NCBI GenBank assembly: GCA_017538865.1
Contig: JAFYIA010000011.1
Span: forward strand, 1 to 26,849
DNA length: 26,849 bases
Direction: 5' to 3'
Source: Aeriscardovia sp.
Lineage (GTDB): Bacteria; Actinomycetota; Actinomycetes; Actinomycetales; Bifidobacteriaceae
Shown here: piece by piece, positions 13,899-21,075 of the stretch
Position numbering within the stretch: the stretch's first letter is position 1
Layout of the letters: the number at the start of each line of letters is the position of its first letter
Notes under the pieces: model-generated
Told to the model about the DNA's origin: nothing
The model's database searches: none
What the model saw: the letters and a program-made list of their open reading frames with translations, nothing else
Program-made: the position numbers and the translations under genes

Positions 13899-16136
13899 TC
13901 AGTTAAGGAATAGGAACCAGCTCTTGACGTGGAAGTAGAGCCTGGGAACCTGATTGAAAATGTCTCCACTGCCGGCGTTTACGAAGCAGGCGAAGAAGTG
14001 GAAGAGGAGGGAGTAGAGGAGGGCGGAGAAGAGCAAGAGCCTCAAAAGGTAGCCCCACTGGGAGTACTTCGGGTTGGAGGAAGACATGGACAAGACGACC
14101 AGGGAGCTGCAGGCGAAAATCAGGGCCAGGGGCGCCCCGAAGTCTGAAACATAATGTTGCATGAGCCCGGCTAGGTAGGAATCTGCCAGAACCGCCAGTA
14201 TGGTCCAAAGGAGGGTAAAGCCCATGAATGACACCATCTCCCTGCGGGCGGAAAACGCCCCATAGCCTTTGTCTTTCAGCACGGAGACGGTGTCGGCCTT
14301 GCGGCGCCGGGAAAAAGCCCAAGGGGCGAGGAAGGCGAAGGAGAATCCCGGGGCCAGGGCCGAAAAGAGCCCCCCGATCCAAGGCCCCTCCCACTGCCAG
14401 ACTTGGAGGTCCGGCAACGGCTCCATGACGAAGGGGAAGGCCGCCTGGAGGCTGGCGGGCTCGAAGAGGTAGTAGTACACGATGGAGAGCGTCCCCATCT
14501 TGGGCCACTTTTCCCGAGTGACGTCGAAAGTTGTGAGCTGGTAGTCGTTGCCGAAATTAAAGGGGCTGCCGAACCTGGCGTGGTTGTAGGCAAAGAGGAG
14601 CGGGAAGACGATGAAATAGGGGAGGCAGATGAAAATCGAGGGAAGGATCGACTTTTTGCTGAAAAGCGACCTGTCTTTAAAAACGCTCCTCCAGAACACG
14701 GCCACGGCGAGTATGGAAGCTATCTCAAACTGCGGGCGGGACCCCAGGTTTGCGGCCATGAAGAGCGACCCGAAAAAGGCCCACCAGGAGTTTACGTGGG
14801 GCATCCCCTTCTTCTCCCTTTTCGACATCTCCCAGCACCACAGCCCGAAGAAGGTGAAAAAGATCGAACAGGTGATGGGCACGGCGTAAGTGTCGGCCTG
14901 AAATACCTCAAAGAAGAGGCCGCACCCTATGACCGAGATCCATTCCACCAGGAGGCAGGACGCCGGGCTGCAGTCTTTGAGGTGGGATCTGGCGGCCTTA
15001 AAGATCAAAAGGGTTAGCGAAAAGATGTCAAGCAGAGCGAAGAGCAAGACTGCGGCAGGGGTGGGGAGGCTCTTGCCCCCGGTGATGAGGGAATAAGGTA
15101 TGAAAAGGAGGAGGGCCGGTATCACTCCGAAGTAGCAGTAGTATTTGCCCTTAAAAAAGGCGCAGTCCCAAAATATGGGCCCTCCCCCAGTTATTTTCGC
15201 CCTGGCGGCGGGCTCATACGGGTTCTTCAGCGCCAAAAGGTGCGGGTTGACGGGAAGGTCCAGCCACACCCTCCCGTGGAGGAGGGACTTTGCCAGCTCA
15301 TCGTAGAGTTCGTAGGGCGCCCCGCCCGCATCCCCCACGTATATCCTTCGCGCCTCGAAAATGTACCAGATCCCTGCGTAAAAAGCCATGAGGAGAAGGG
15401 TGGAAAGGATGATGAGGGAGATCTGGAAGGAAGACTTCAGGCTCAACCCCATTTTGTAGAGGGGGGAGGCGGGGCCCAGGAACACGGCTAGGATTACGAC
15501 AAGGAGCATGAGCAGGATCCTGAGCGGGCTCGCGTCGAACGGCACTCTGGGATTTATCACTGCCCCATAAAATGCGAAAGGCTTTCCTACATCCGTCCTA
15601 ACCTGCACCAGAATGCGCTTGTAGGTTCCGGAGGCGTTTATATAAAGGGAACCGGGACAGGATGGGTTTAAAAGCTGCCAGTAATTGGAAGGGTGCGCTT
15701 CGTCGGATCCCGGGAGGAAGCTTTCCACTCTAAACTGCATCCCATTTCCATCCTTCGCCCCCGGAGCCCCTATAAGCTGCACGTATTTTATGGGGTGGGA
15801 AGAGGAGAGGTCTATCGAGACTTGTGGTGCGGCCGCATTCCAGCCTGCCGCCCCGGCGTCTTTTTTGGAGTCCATGACGAGCCCCTGGGTGTTGGAGGAA
15901 GAAAGGACTTCAAAAGAGGGAGACGCGGAAAGGGTCTGCCAGAAGGGGAGATTGAAAAGAAAGACCTCGAGCAGAGTCGAAAGGATTAGGCAAAACAGCA
16001 GGAACTTCCACCTCCGCTTTGCAAAAGCCTTCCACTGGGCCAGGCCGTCAAAGTCCAGGCTAAGGCGCCTGCGCCTTGGCAAAGCGGGTGCTCCTTTGCC
16101 CTTCTTTTTCGCCTTCAGAATCAAAACCAAAGCCAC
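13899..16136 (-). CDS. Large GT-C-like polytopic membrane protein
   Basis: 745 aa. A basic N-terminus leads to a first membrane helix (WKFLLFCLILSTLLEVFLF, near residue 45). An outside domain of ~120 residues follows, with beta-rich text such as SIDLSSSHPIKYVQL and YKRILVQVRTDVGKPF that resembles a carbohydrate-binding sandwich. Then come about 11 more helices. The loop ending in FFKGKYYCYFGVIPALLLFI is a recurring block of actinobacterial/firmicute membrane glycosyltransferase-like proteins that use polyprenyl-linked sugars. No catalytic residue can be named with confidence. GTG at 16136 is the first start in frame, and its GAAGGG site is only three bases away, so the true start may differ. 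It is transcribed divergently from trxA. Confidence 0.65.
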   Translation of the reverse strand: MALVLILKAKKKGKGAPALPRRRRLSLDFDGLAQWKAFAKRRWKFLLFCLILSTLLEVFLFNLPFWQTLSASPSFEVLSSSNTQGLVMDSKKDAGAAGWNAAAPQVSIDLSSSHPIKYVQLIGAPGAKDGNGMQFRVESFLPGSDEAHPSNYWQLLNPSCPGSLYINASGTYKRILVQVRTDVGKPFAFYGAVINPRVPFDASPLRILLMLLVVILAVFLGPASPLYKMGLSLKSSFQISLIILSTLLLMAFYAGIWYIFEARRIYVGDAGGAPYELYDELAKSLLHGRVWLDLPVNPHLLALKNPYEPAARAKITGGGPIFWDCAFFKGKYYCYFGVIPALLLFIPYSLITGGKSLPTPAAVLLFALLDIFSLTLLIFKAARSHLKDCSPASCLLVEWISVIGCGLFFEVFQADTYAVPITCSIFFTFFGLWCWEMSKREKKGMPHVNSWWAFFGSLFMAANLGSRPQFEIASILAVAVFWRSVFKDRSLFSKKSILPSIFICLPYFIVFPLLFAYNHARFGSPFNFGNDYQLTTFDVTREKWPKMGTLSIVYYYLFEPASLQAAFPFVMEPLPDLQVWQWEGPWIGGLFSALAPGFSFAFLAPWAFSRRRKADTVSVLKDKGYGAFSARREMVSFMGFTLLWTILAVLADSYLAGLMQHYVSDFGAPLALIFACSSLVVLSMSSSNPKYSQWGYLLRLLLFSALLYSLLFHFFACFVNAGSGDIFNQVPRLYFHVKSWFLFLN

Positions 16137-16234
16137 GCGCCCTTCAAAGAAAACTGTCGAACTGCATTCTCTATAAGTTTACAAACCTCCCCTTTCCCCC
16201 TCTCCTCGAGCCATAAGGGGCAGGGACTAGAATG

Positions 16235-16259
16235 TATATAAACCGCGCCCCGAAGGGGC
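16235..16259 (+). promoter_or_regulatory. Candidate trxA promoter -10 and leader hairpin
   Basis: TATATA at 16235-16240 lies 43 bases before the trxA start and could be a -10 box. No clear -35 is visible at the right distance. Directly after it GCCCC-GAA-GGGGC (16247-16259) forms a short stable stem in the leader. It is not followed by a T-run on this strand. Confidence 0.3.
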
Positions 16260-16282
16260 TCAAAAAGTTGAAAGGAGCGGAA

Positions 16283-16600
16283 ATGGCTACATGCGTTTTT
16301 AACAAGGCGGCATTTGAAAAAGCCATATCTGAAAACAAGTTGGTCCTCGTGGACTTCTGGGCCACCTGGTGCCCGCCCTGCCGCGCCTTCGGACCCATCT
16401 ATGAGAAGGCCTCAGAAGAGCACTCCGACATAGTCTTCGGAAAAGTGGACGTCGACAACAACCAGGATCTGGCGGCCCAGTTCTCCATCCAGGCTATTCC
16501 GACCCTCATGATCGTGAAGGATGGCAAGGTCATATACCAGAAGGCCGGCGCCCTCAACGCAGAGCAGCTTGAAGAGAAGATAGCGGAAGCGCTCAAGTAA
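16283..16600 (+). CDS. trxA: Thioredoxin with CPPC active site
   Basis: 105-aa cytoplasmic thioredoxin that would reduce protein disulfides with electrons from thioredoxin reductase. The fold is complete: VLVDFWATWCPPCRAFGPI carries the redox motif, followed by FGKVDVDNNQDLAAQFSIQA and the cis-proline loop IPTLMIVKDGK. The usual motif is WCGPC. Here the dipeptide between the cysteines is PP, which in other thioredoxin-fold proteins changes the redox potential. ATG 16283 follows AAAGGAG by six bases; an upstream in-frame ATG (16232) would include the hairpin and promoter region and is rejected. It is followed after 24 bases by the DUF348/G5 gene on the same strand, so the two may be co-transcribed. 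Confidence 0.92.
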   Translation: MATCVFNKAAFEKAISENKLVLVDFWATWCPPCRAFGPIYEKASEEHSDIVFGKVDVDNNQDLAAQFSIQAIPTLMIVKDGKVIYQKAGALNAEQLEEKIAEALK

Positions 16601-16624
16601 TCCGTCAAGGCTGAAGGGAGGACG

Positions 16625-17662
16625 ATGGCGAGTCACCGAGGGGGCAAAGGATCATTCTTGGGCCCAAAGGCGGCAGCCATCGCCCTTTCCATATTGGCGG
16701 CCGTGTGCCTTTTGGTATGGGGGGGCCTGGCCATGGACGGGCTCTACTCCAAAAACAAGGCGGCCGCGTCTTCCCTCATCCCCGCCCCCTCGGAAGCGGA
16801 GGAAGATTCGTATCTGACCGAGGGGGCAGGAGGGGCAGAGCCCGGGACGAGCTACATAAAAGTCGTCATCAACGGCCAGTCCAGGTTCGTGTTCGGGATG
16901 CACTTTACCGACGTAAAGTCTGTACTACAACAGGGAAACATCACCCTTCAGGCAGGAGACACGGTATCTCCTTCGCTAAGCACGCCGGTAAACGAGAACA
17001 CCGTAATCACCATAGACAACCCCAACTCACAGGTCACCACCCAAGACAGCCCTATTGCCTACAACGTCATCACTAAAAACGATCCCTCCATGGAAGTGGG
17101 GACGGAAAAGGTTCAGACGGAAGGCAAGAACGGGGTGATGCAGACCACAAAGCTTGTCAGATATACGGGTTCCAAGGTCGCCTTTTCAAACACCATAGTC
17201 TCTTTCGTTAAGACTGCGCCCACAAATGAAGTAATCCTAATAGGCACAAAGCCGGTGCCGGGAACTTCTGAAAATAACTCGCAGTCTTCTTCTTCCTCCT
17301 CTTCGGCGACCTCTTCCTCATCCCAGAGCCAGCAGGCATCCTCCGCCTCTTCTATCGGCACAACCCAGGCCGTTGGAAATCCGCAAAAGATAGCCGAACA
17401 AATGCTTGAAGAGCACGGCTGGGGAAGCGAGCAATTCACTTGCCTTGTGGAACTGTGGCAAAAGGAGTCAGGGTGGGACGTCACGGCTGAAAACCCCTCG
17501 GGGGCCTACGGCATCCCGCAAGCCCTCCCGGGATCAAAAATGGGTCCGGGCTGGCAGACAAGCGCCACGGTACAGATCTCTTGGGGGCTTGAATACATAT
17601 CCACCCGCTACGGGACTCCCTGCGGGGCTTGGGCTCATGAAGTGGCAGACAACTGGTACTGA
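16625..17662 (+). CDS. Membrane-anchored DUF348/G5/lysozyme-like cell-wall protein
   Basis: 345 aa. Order: basic N-terminus and one membrane helix (ALSILAAVCLLVWGGLAM, about 20-38); a DUF348 repeat around 75-125 (FGMHFTDVKSVLQQGNITLQ, then DTVSPSLSTPV); a G5 domain around 135-205; a Ser/Gln linker; and a C-terminal transglycosylase-like domain (VELWQKESGWDVTAENPSG with the presumptive catalytic Glu in KESGW, AYGIPQALPGSKMGPGW, and YGTPCGAWAHEVADNWY). This architecture is that of actinobacterial resuscitation-promoting/peptidoglycan-cleaving proteins, which act outside the membrane on the wall. ATG 16625 follows GGGAGG. The domain calls are firm. Enzymatic activity is inferred. Confidence 0.88.
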   Translation: MASHRGGKGSFLGPKAAAIALSILAAVCLLVWGGLAMDGLYSKNKAAASSLIPAPSEAEEDSYLTEGAGGAEPGTSYIKVVINGQSRFVFGMHFTDVKSVLQQGNITLQAGDTVSPSLSTPVNENTVITIDNPNSQVTTQDSPIAYNVITKNDPSMEVGTEKVQTEGKNGVMQTTKLVRYTGSKVAFSNTIVSFVKTAPTNEVILIGTKPVPGTSENNSQSSSSSSSATSSSSQSQQASSASSIGTTQAVGNPQKIAEQMLEEHGWGSEQFTCLVELWQKESGWDVTAENPSGAYGIPQALPGSKMGPGWQTSATVQISWGLEYISTRYGTPCGAWAHEVADNWY

Positions 17663-17932
17663 GAGCCTTTTGGGCATAGGCCTTACATTGTCCTAATTTT
17701 GACGATCTGCTGTTGGAAGTAATCGAAACGGGAAAAGAAAAGCGATCCTAATCGGAGCAACTCTGGTTAAAAATACTACGCATTAAGATTAGGCGCTGCG
17801 GTGTAATTTGCTAAAGAATGCCTTTCTCCGGAAGCCCGCGCAACCCTAACTGCGGTCAGGCATTCTCGGTTAGGATTTTACTCCTGCTTGCCTGCAGGGC
17901 CGTTTGTAAAACCCTGGGCGAACAAGCCTCCT
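17663..17932. other. Noncoding stretch between convergent genes with a long-loop stem and CCTAA-type repeats
   Basis: No ORF of note. AGAATGCCT (17815-17823) and AGGCATTCT (17858-17866) form a perfect 9-bp stem with a 34-base loop. The core CCTAA/TTAGG recurs on both strands: GTCCTAATTTTGA near 17690, ATCCTAATCGG near 17746, GATTAGGC near 17787, ACCCTAAC near 17843 and GGTTAGGATTTTA near 17868. It may contain a bidirectional transcription end, a small RNA or a decayed repeat. I cannot choose between them. Confidence 0.35.
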
Positions 17933-18205
17933 TTATTGCTTCTTAGTTGCAGCCTGTTTTGGCGCAGAAGCGGAGGAAGAGCTTGAAGAAGATCCGGACT
18001 TGGGCCCTTCAAGATTGCCCTGGCTGGGTCCGGCCATGGTTTGGTTGTAAGAATCCGCCCCGCATCCCGCTTCAGGCGTCGGAGTGCAAGCTGCAGATCC
18101 TGAAGTCGTCCCCGACTGGTTGGAGTGCGTAGAAGCGGCGGAGGAACTCTGCTGAGCCTCTTTTTGCTGCTGCTGCTTTAGGCTCTGAAGCTTTTGCTGC
18201 TCGTA
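17933..18205 (-). other. Open 90-codon extension beyond an amber stop
   Basis: The frame of the gene ending at 18206 continues without a stop for 90 codons to TAA at 17933. The text is protein-like and continuous with the upstream style: YEQQKLQSLKQQQQKEAQQ, then a Ser/Ala/Gly-rich tail with two cysteines (AACTPTPEAGCGAD) ending SAPKQAATKKQ. It has no start or ribosome binding site of its own. It is best seen as the original C-terminus cut off by TAG, or reached by readthrough. Confidence 0.6.
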
Positions 18206-19393
18206 CTATTGGGCGCTGGCCGTGACCTTCTCTATCGCTTCCTGGAGGGAAGTTTGGGCAAAGGTCATCTGTGAAACCGTAGAAGAAGTGTCCTGCTCCA
18301 CGCTTTCAGCCTGGGAGAGCGCCTTTTGCAGGGCCGTTATGGTAGAGGGATCAGACACAGCCCCATCGTTTTGGGCTAGGGCCTGCTTGCCCGAGGTTAT
18401 AGCCTGGGCAAGGGACGCCTTGGCCTTCTTGAGCGCGGCCTCCGCCTGGGAGCTTTTCAGAGCCTGAATGTCGGTCTGGGTCTTGGAAATCAGGGTGTTT
18501 ATCTGGCTGACGGCCTGGTTCATGGCCTGCGCGTTGGAATTGAGCAAGGCCGCCGAGGCTGAAGCGGGGCAAGATACGGCCACGGGCAAAGTAGTGTCGA
18601 CGTCAGACTGGAGAGCGGAGACAAGGTCCCCGCCTGTCTGGGAATAAACCATGGAGTCGAGCTCCGCCTGCGCTGAAGCTATCACTTGCTTGGCGTTATC
18701 GGAGGCATTGGTGAGCTGGGTTTGGATCTGCTGGCAAGTCTCAAGAGCCCTCTGCCTCCTGTTGGTGCTCCACCACCACCATCCCCCAAACCCCAGGCAG
18801 ATGAGAACGGCCAGAATTATTATGAGCGCTATCCAGCCGCCTTTGCCCTTTTTGCCCTTCTTCTTTTTCTTCTTGGGGGCTTCATATGCATCCTGGCCGT
18901 AAACCTGGCCGGTAGGGATGGAGGGAGGGGGAGTGAATGGGGCCTGGGTCGTGGCGGGAAAGGCCTCTGAAAAGTCATAGGTGCCCGTCCCCGCGTCGTC
19001 GTACTCTTCGTCCCCGTCGTAATCCACATACCCGAAGTCCTCGGGGGTGGCCCGGGTCTCGGCCTTGCCGTACCCATCATCCTCCCCCGCTACGGGGCTT
19101 AGGTACATGGTGGTTTCCGCAGGGCTCTCGGATCCCGCAGGGGAAGGAGAAATGACCCTGGTCTCTTCCAAATCCTGGGCCCGGCCCACGGGCCTCATGC
19201 TCAGCCTTGTTGGCGCGTCATTGTCCGAAGGCCGCGCCGGAGGCATCACCTGAGTCTCTTGGACAGGGGAGATAACTTGGGTTTCTTCTTCGCTTCTCGA
19301 GGGAAGGGGGACTTTGCCTTTGCCAGGCTGGTTGGGGTCCGGAGGTGTTGGAGGAATTACTTGCGTTTCTTCATCGTCGCCGCTGCTTTTCAT
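18206..19393 (-). CDS. Single-pass membrane protein with ETQV repeats and coiled-coil tail ('colicin transporter'-like)
   Basis: 395 aa as read. The N-terminal ~175 residues are acidic and Pro-rich and contain five spaced motifs: EETQVIPP (8-15), EETQVISP, QETQVMPP, EETRVISP and ETTMYLSP. A poly-Lys stretch (KKKKKKGKKGKGG, about 174-186) precedes one membrane helix (residues 187-208, ending GGWWWW). The outside part is an Ala/Gln-rich helical coiled coil. The layout resembles bifidobacterial proteins labelled 'colicin transporter', a label without experimental support. The ETxV motifs look like kinase phosphorylation or FHA-binding sites (inference). ATG 19393 follows GGAGG at 10 bases. The gene ends at an amber codon after CAA, with the frame open for 90 more codons. 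Confidence 0.75.
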   Translation of the reverse strand: MKSSGDDEETQVIPPTPPDPNQPGKGKVPLPSRSEEETQVISPVQETQVMPPARPSDNDAPTRLSMRPVGRAQDLEETRVISPSPAGSESPAETTMYLSPVAGEDDGYGKAETRATPEDFGYVDYDGDEEYDDAGTGTYDFSEAFPATTQAPFTPPPSIPTGQVYGQDAYEAPKKKKKKGKKGKGGWIALIIILAVLICLGFGGWWWWSTNRRQRALETCQQIQTQLTNASDNAKQVIASAQAELDSMVYSQTGGDLVSALQSDVDTTLPVAVSCPASASAALLNSNAQAMNQAVSQINTLISKTQTDIQALKSSQAEAALKKAKASLAQAITSGKQALAQNDGAVSDPSTITALQKALSQAESVEQDTSSTVSQMTFAQTSLQEAIEKVTASAQ

Positions 19394-19493
19394 AGATCGG
19401 AATCCTCCAAAATTGCTCTCTCGGATTGCAATTCAACCAATATGCAAAATAATAGAAAAAAATGACAATTTTGACAAAACCCCATAAAAAAAG

Positions 19494-19567
19494 TGCCCCC
19501 GCAGGGACTCGAACCCTGGACACGCGGATTAAGAGTCCGCTGCTCTAGCCAACTGAGCTACGAAGGC
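19494..19567 (-). tRNA. tRNA-Lys (anticodon CTT)
   Basis: The minus strand folds as a complete cloverleaf: acceptor GCCTTCG/CGGGGGC, D arm with AGTTGGCTA, anticodon stem GCGGA/TCCGC around CTCTTAA (anticodon CTT, reads AAG), and T arm CAGGG-TTCGAGT-CCCTG. The discriminator is A. CCA is not encoded. A run of seven T follows one base later and can end transcription. Confidence 0.97.
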
Positions 19568-19599
19568 GACACCTCAGATTGTAGCACAACCTTTTTCCT

Positions 19600-20997
19600 T
19601 TACACAACCCTGGGGAGAAACGCCGTAGGTGCTAAAGTGGCCCGCACGTTTGCCACCTTGGATCCGGTGTTTAACGAGATCTTCCTCACGGTAACGGTGC
19701 GCCGGGAAAACTTCTCAAAGTCGTCGTCTGTAAGGGAGGAAGGGGACTTTACCATGTTGAGCGCAAAGCCGTCTAGGTCGAACCCTTCGGCTTTAGCCTG
19801 GGCGAGGGCCGAAAGATAGGAAGCTTTGAAAGCCCGGGTAAAGCGCACGCGCCCCGGGGAAACCCCGTAAAAGGCCGAACTGACGTAGGAACGTCTGGAA
19901 AGGAGGGGGAGCGATCCCCTGTAGGGCTTCTTGGCTGCAGGGCGCGAGCCCTCCAGGCGGCCGAGAAGAGCTTTGCCAAGGGCCAAAAGCTCCTTTTCCC
20001 CGTCTTTTGCAGGGTTTAGCGCCAAAGCTCCGGGGATGGGCGCCTTTCGGCTTTGCCCTTCAAACACGTTGAGAATGGGTACGGGCGTGACTCCGAGGCG
20101 CCTTATGCACTTTAAGCCCGCAGCATATCTCCACCCCAGGGGCCCTTCCACGCTCTCCCTCCTGGCCACGGCCGCGACCGCTGAGGGGAAGGCAGAGGCG
20201 CGTTTGGAAGCGACCTCAAGGTACTTTTGCATTCCCATATCAAATCCGTAGCCCGCCTCCATAAGGACGAAGTCGTACTTGGAAAGGGCCAAATCCAGCG
20301 CGGAAAGGCCGGGTATCCCCAAAGAGACGTTTGCAAAGGGGCCGCAGTACATCAGCACGGGAGAACCCCGCAGGGTGGAAAGAAAGGAGATCCGGCATGC
20401 AGGACCCAAGACCGGCCATGCAGATTCCAAGGGAAGGTCCTTCCCGCTTATAAACTTTTCTCCCAATTTCCCGGCCGTAATACCTTTAATGGACCCTTCC
20501 AGCTCGCTTCGGCTGCGAGAGAGCACCCTTATCTGCTCCAGCTCTCCCGTAGGGGTCAAGACAAAGGACTCTTTGATCCCCCCGGCTTCGACCTTCCTCA
20601 GATACTTCGTGGGAACGTCCGATGCGCGGGGGAGGAGCACCTCCCCTTCTCCGGCCAGCTCCTTTTCCGCAAAGCCCACCAGGAGGTTCTGGTAGGCCCC
20701 TACCCGGAGCATCTCCCCCTGAAGCCCAAAATTGGCCTCCATGGCCTCTTTAAGGCCGGAGGCGCCGACTCCGCTGGCGCCCCCTTTGGCGCCTGCCGCG
20801 CTGATCCCCATGCTGGGCTGCCTGAGGACTGCGCAGGCCGAAGCCCCGGCAAGCCTCAGGGCGTCGAGGAGCGCCAGGGTGCAGCTGGTCTTCCCCTCTC
20901 CCTTGGAAGCGGCTGCAGGCGGGGCGGCGGTGACTAGGACGAGGCGCCCCCTCTTTTCCGGATGCGCCTCAAAAGCGCTTTGGGTCGAAACGGCCAA
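19600..20997 (-). CDS. fhs: Short divergent formate-tetrahydrofolate ligase homologue
   Basis: 465 aa against about 555 for the family. The enzyme joins formate to tetrahydrofolate using ATP. Visible are LVLVTAAPPAAASKGEGKTS (ATP P-loop region), LRQPSMGISAAGAKGGASG (normally LREPSLGP..G.KGGAAGGG), MYCGPFANVSLG, FVLMEAGYGFDMGMQKYLEV and PVPILNVFEG. The N-terminal ~50 residues of the usual protein are missing. Several otherwise conserved positions differ (REPS to RQPS, GPFANIAHG to GPFANVSLG). Activity is therefore uncertain and a repurposed or decaying copy is possible. The start is TTG at 20997 after AGGGGGG, with no better one in frame. It lies upstream of tRNA-Lys on the same strand, after the dipeptidase terminator. 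Confidence 0.8.
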   Translation of the reverse strand: MAVSTQSAFEAHPEKRGRLVLVTAAPPAAASKGEGKTSCTLALLDALRLAGASACAVLRQPSMGISAAGAKGGASGVGASGLKEAMEANFGLQGEMLRVGAYQNLLVGFAEKELAGEGEVLLPRASDVPTKYLRKVEAGGIKESFVLTPTGELEQIRVLSRSRSELEGSIKGITAGKLGEKFISGKDLPLESAWPVLGPACRISFLSTLRGSPVLMYCGPFANVSLGIPGLSALDLALSKYDFVLMEAGYGFDMGMQKYLEVASKRASAFPSAVAAVARRESVEGPLGWRYAAGLKCIRRLGVTPVPILNVFEGQSRKAPIPGALALNPAKDGEKELLALGKALLGRLEGSRPAAKKPYRGSLPLLSRRSYVSSAFYGVSPGRVRFTRAFKASYLSALAQAKAEGFDLDGFALNMVKSPSSLTDDDFEKFSRRTVTVRKISLNTGSKVANVRATLAPTAFLPRVV

Positions 20998-21016
20998 AAC
21001 GGCCCCCCTTTCAGTT

Positions 21017-21053
21017 AAAAAAACTGCACCGGAAGGGCGCTCCCGGTGCAGTT
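21017..21053 (-). terminator. Rho-independent terminator after the C69 dipeptidase
   Basis: On the minus strand AACTGCACCGG and CCGGTGCAGTT form an 11-bp perfect stem with a 10-base loop, followed by a T-run (complement of A at 21017-21023). It lies about 20 bases past the dipeptidase stop. Confidence 0.95.
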
Positions 21054-21075
21054 CAAGCCTATTTCCTTACAGGGT

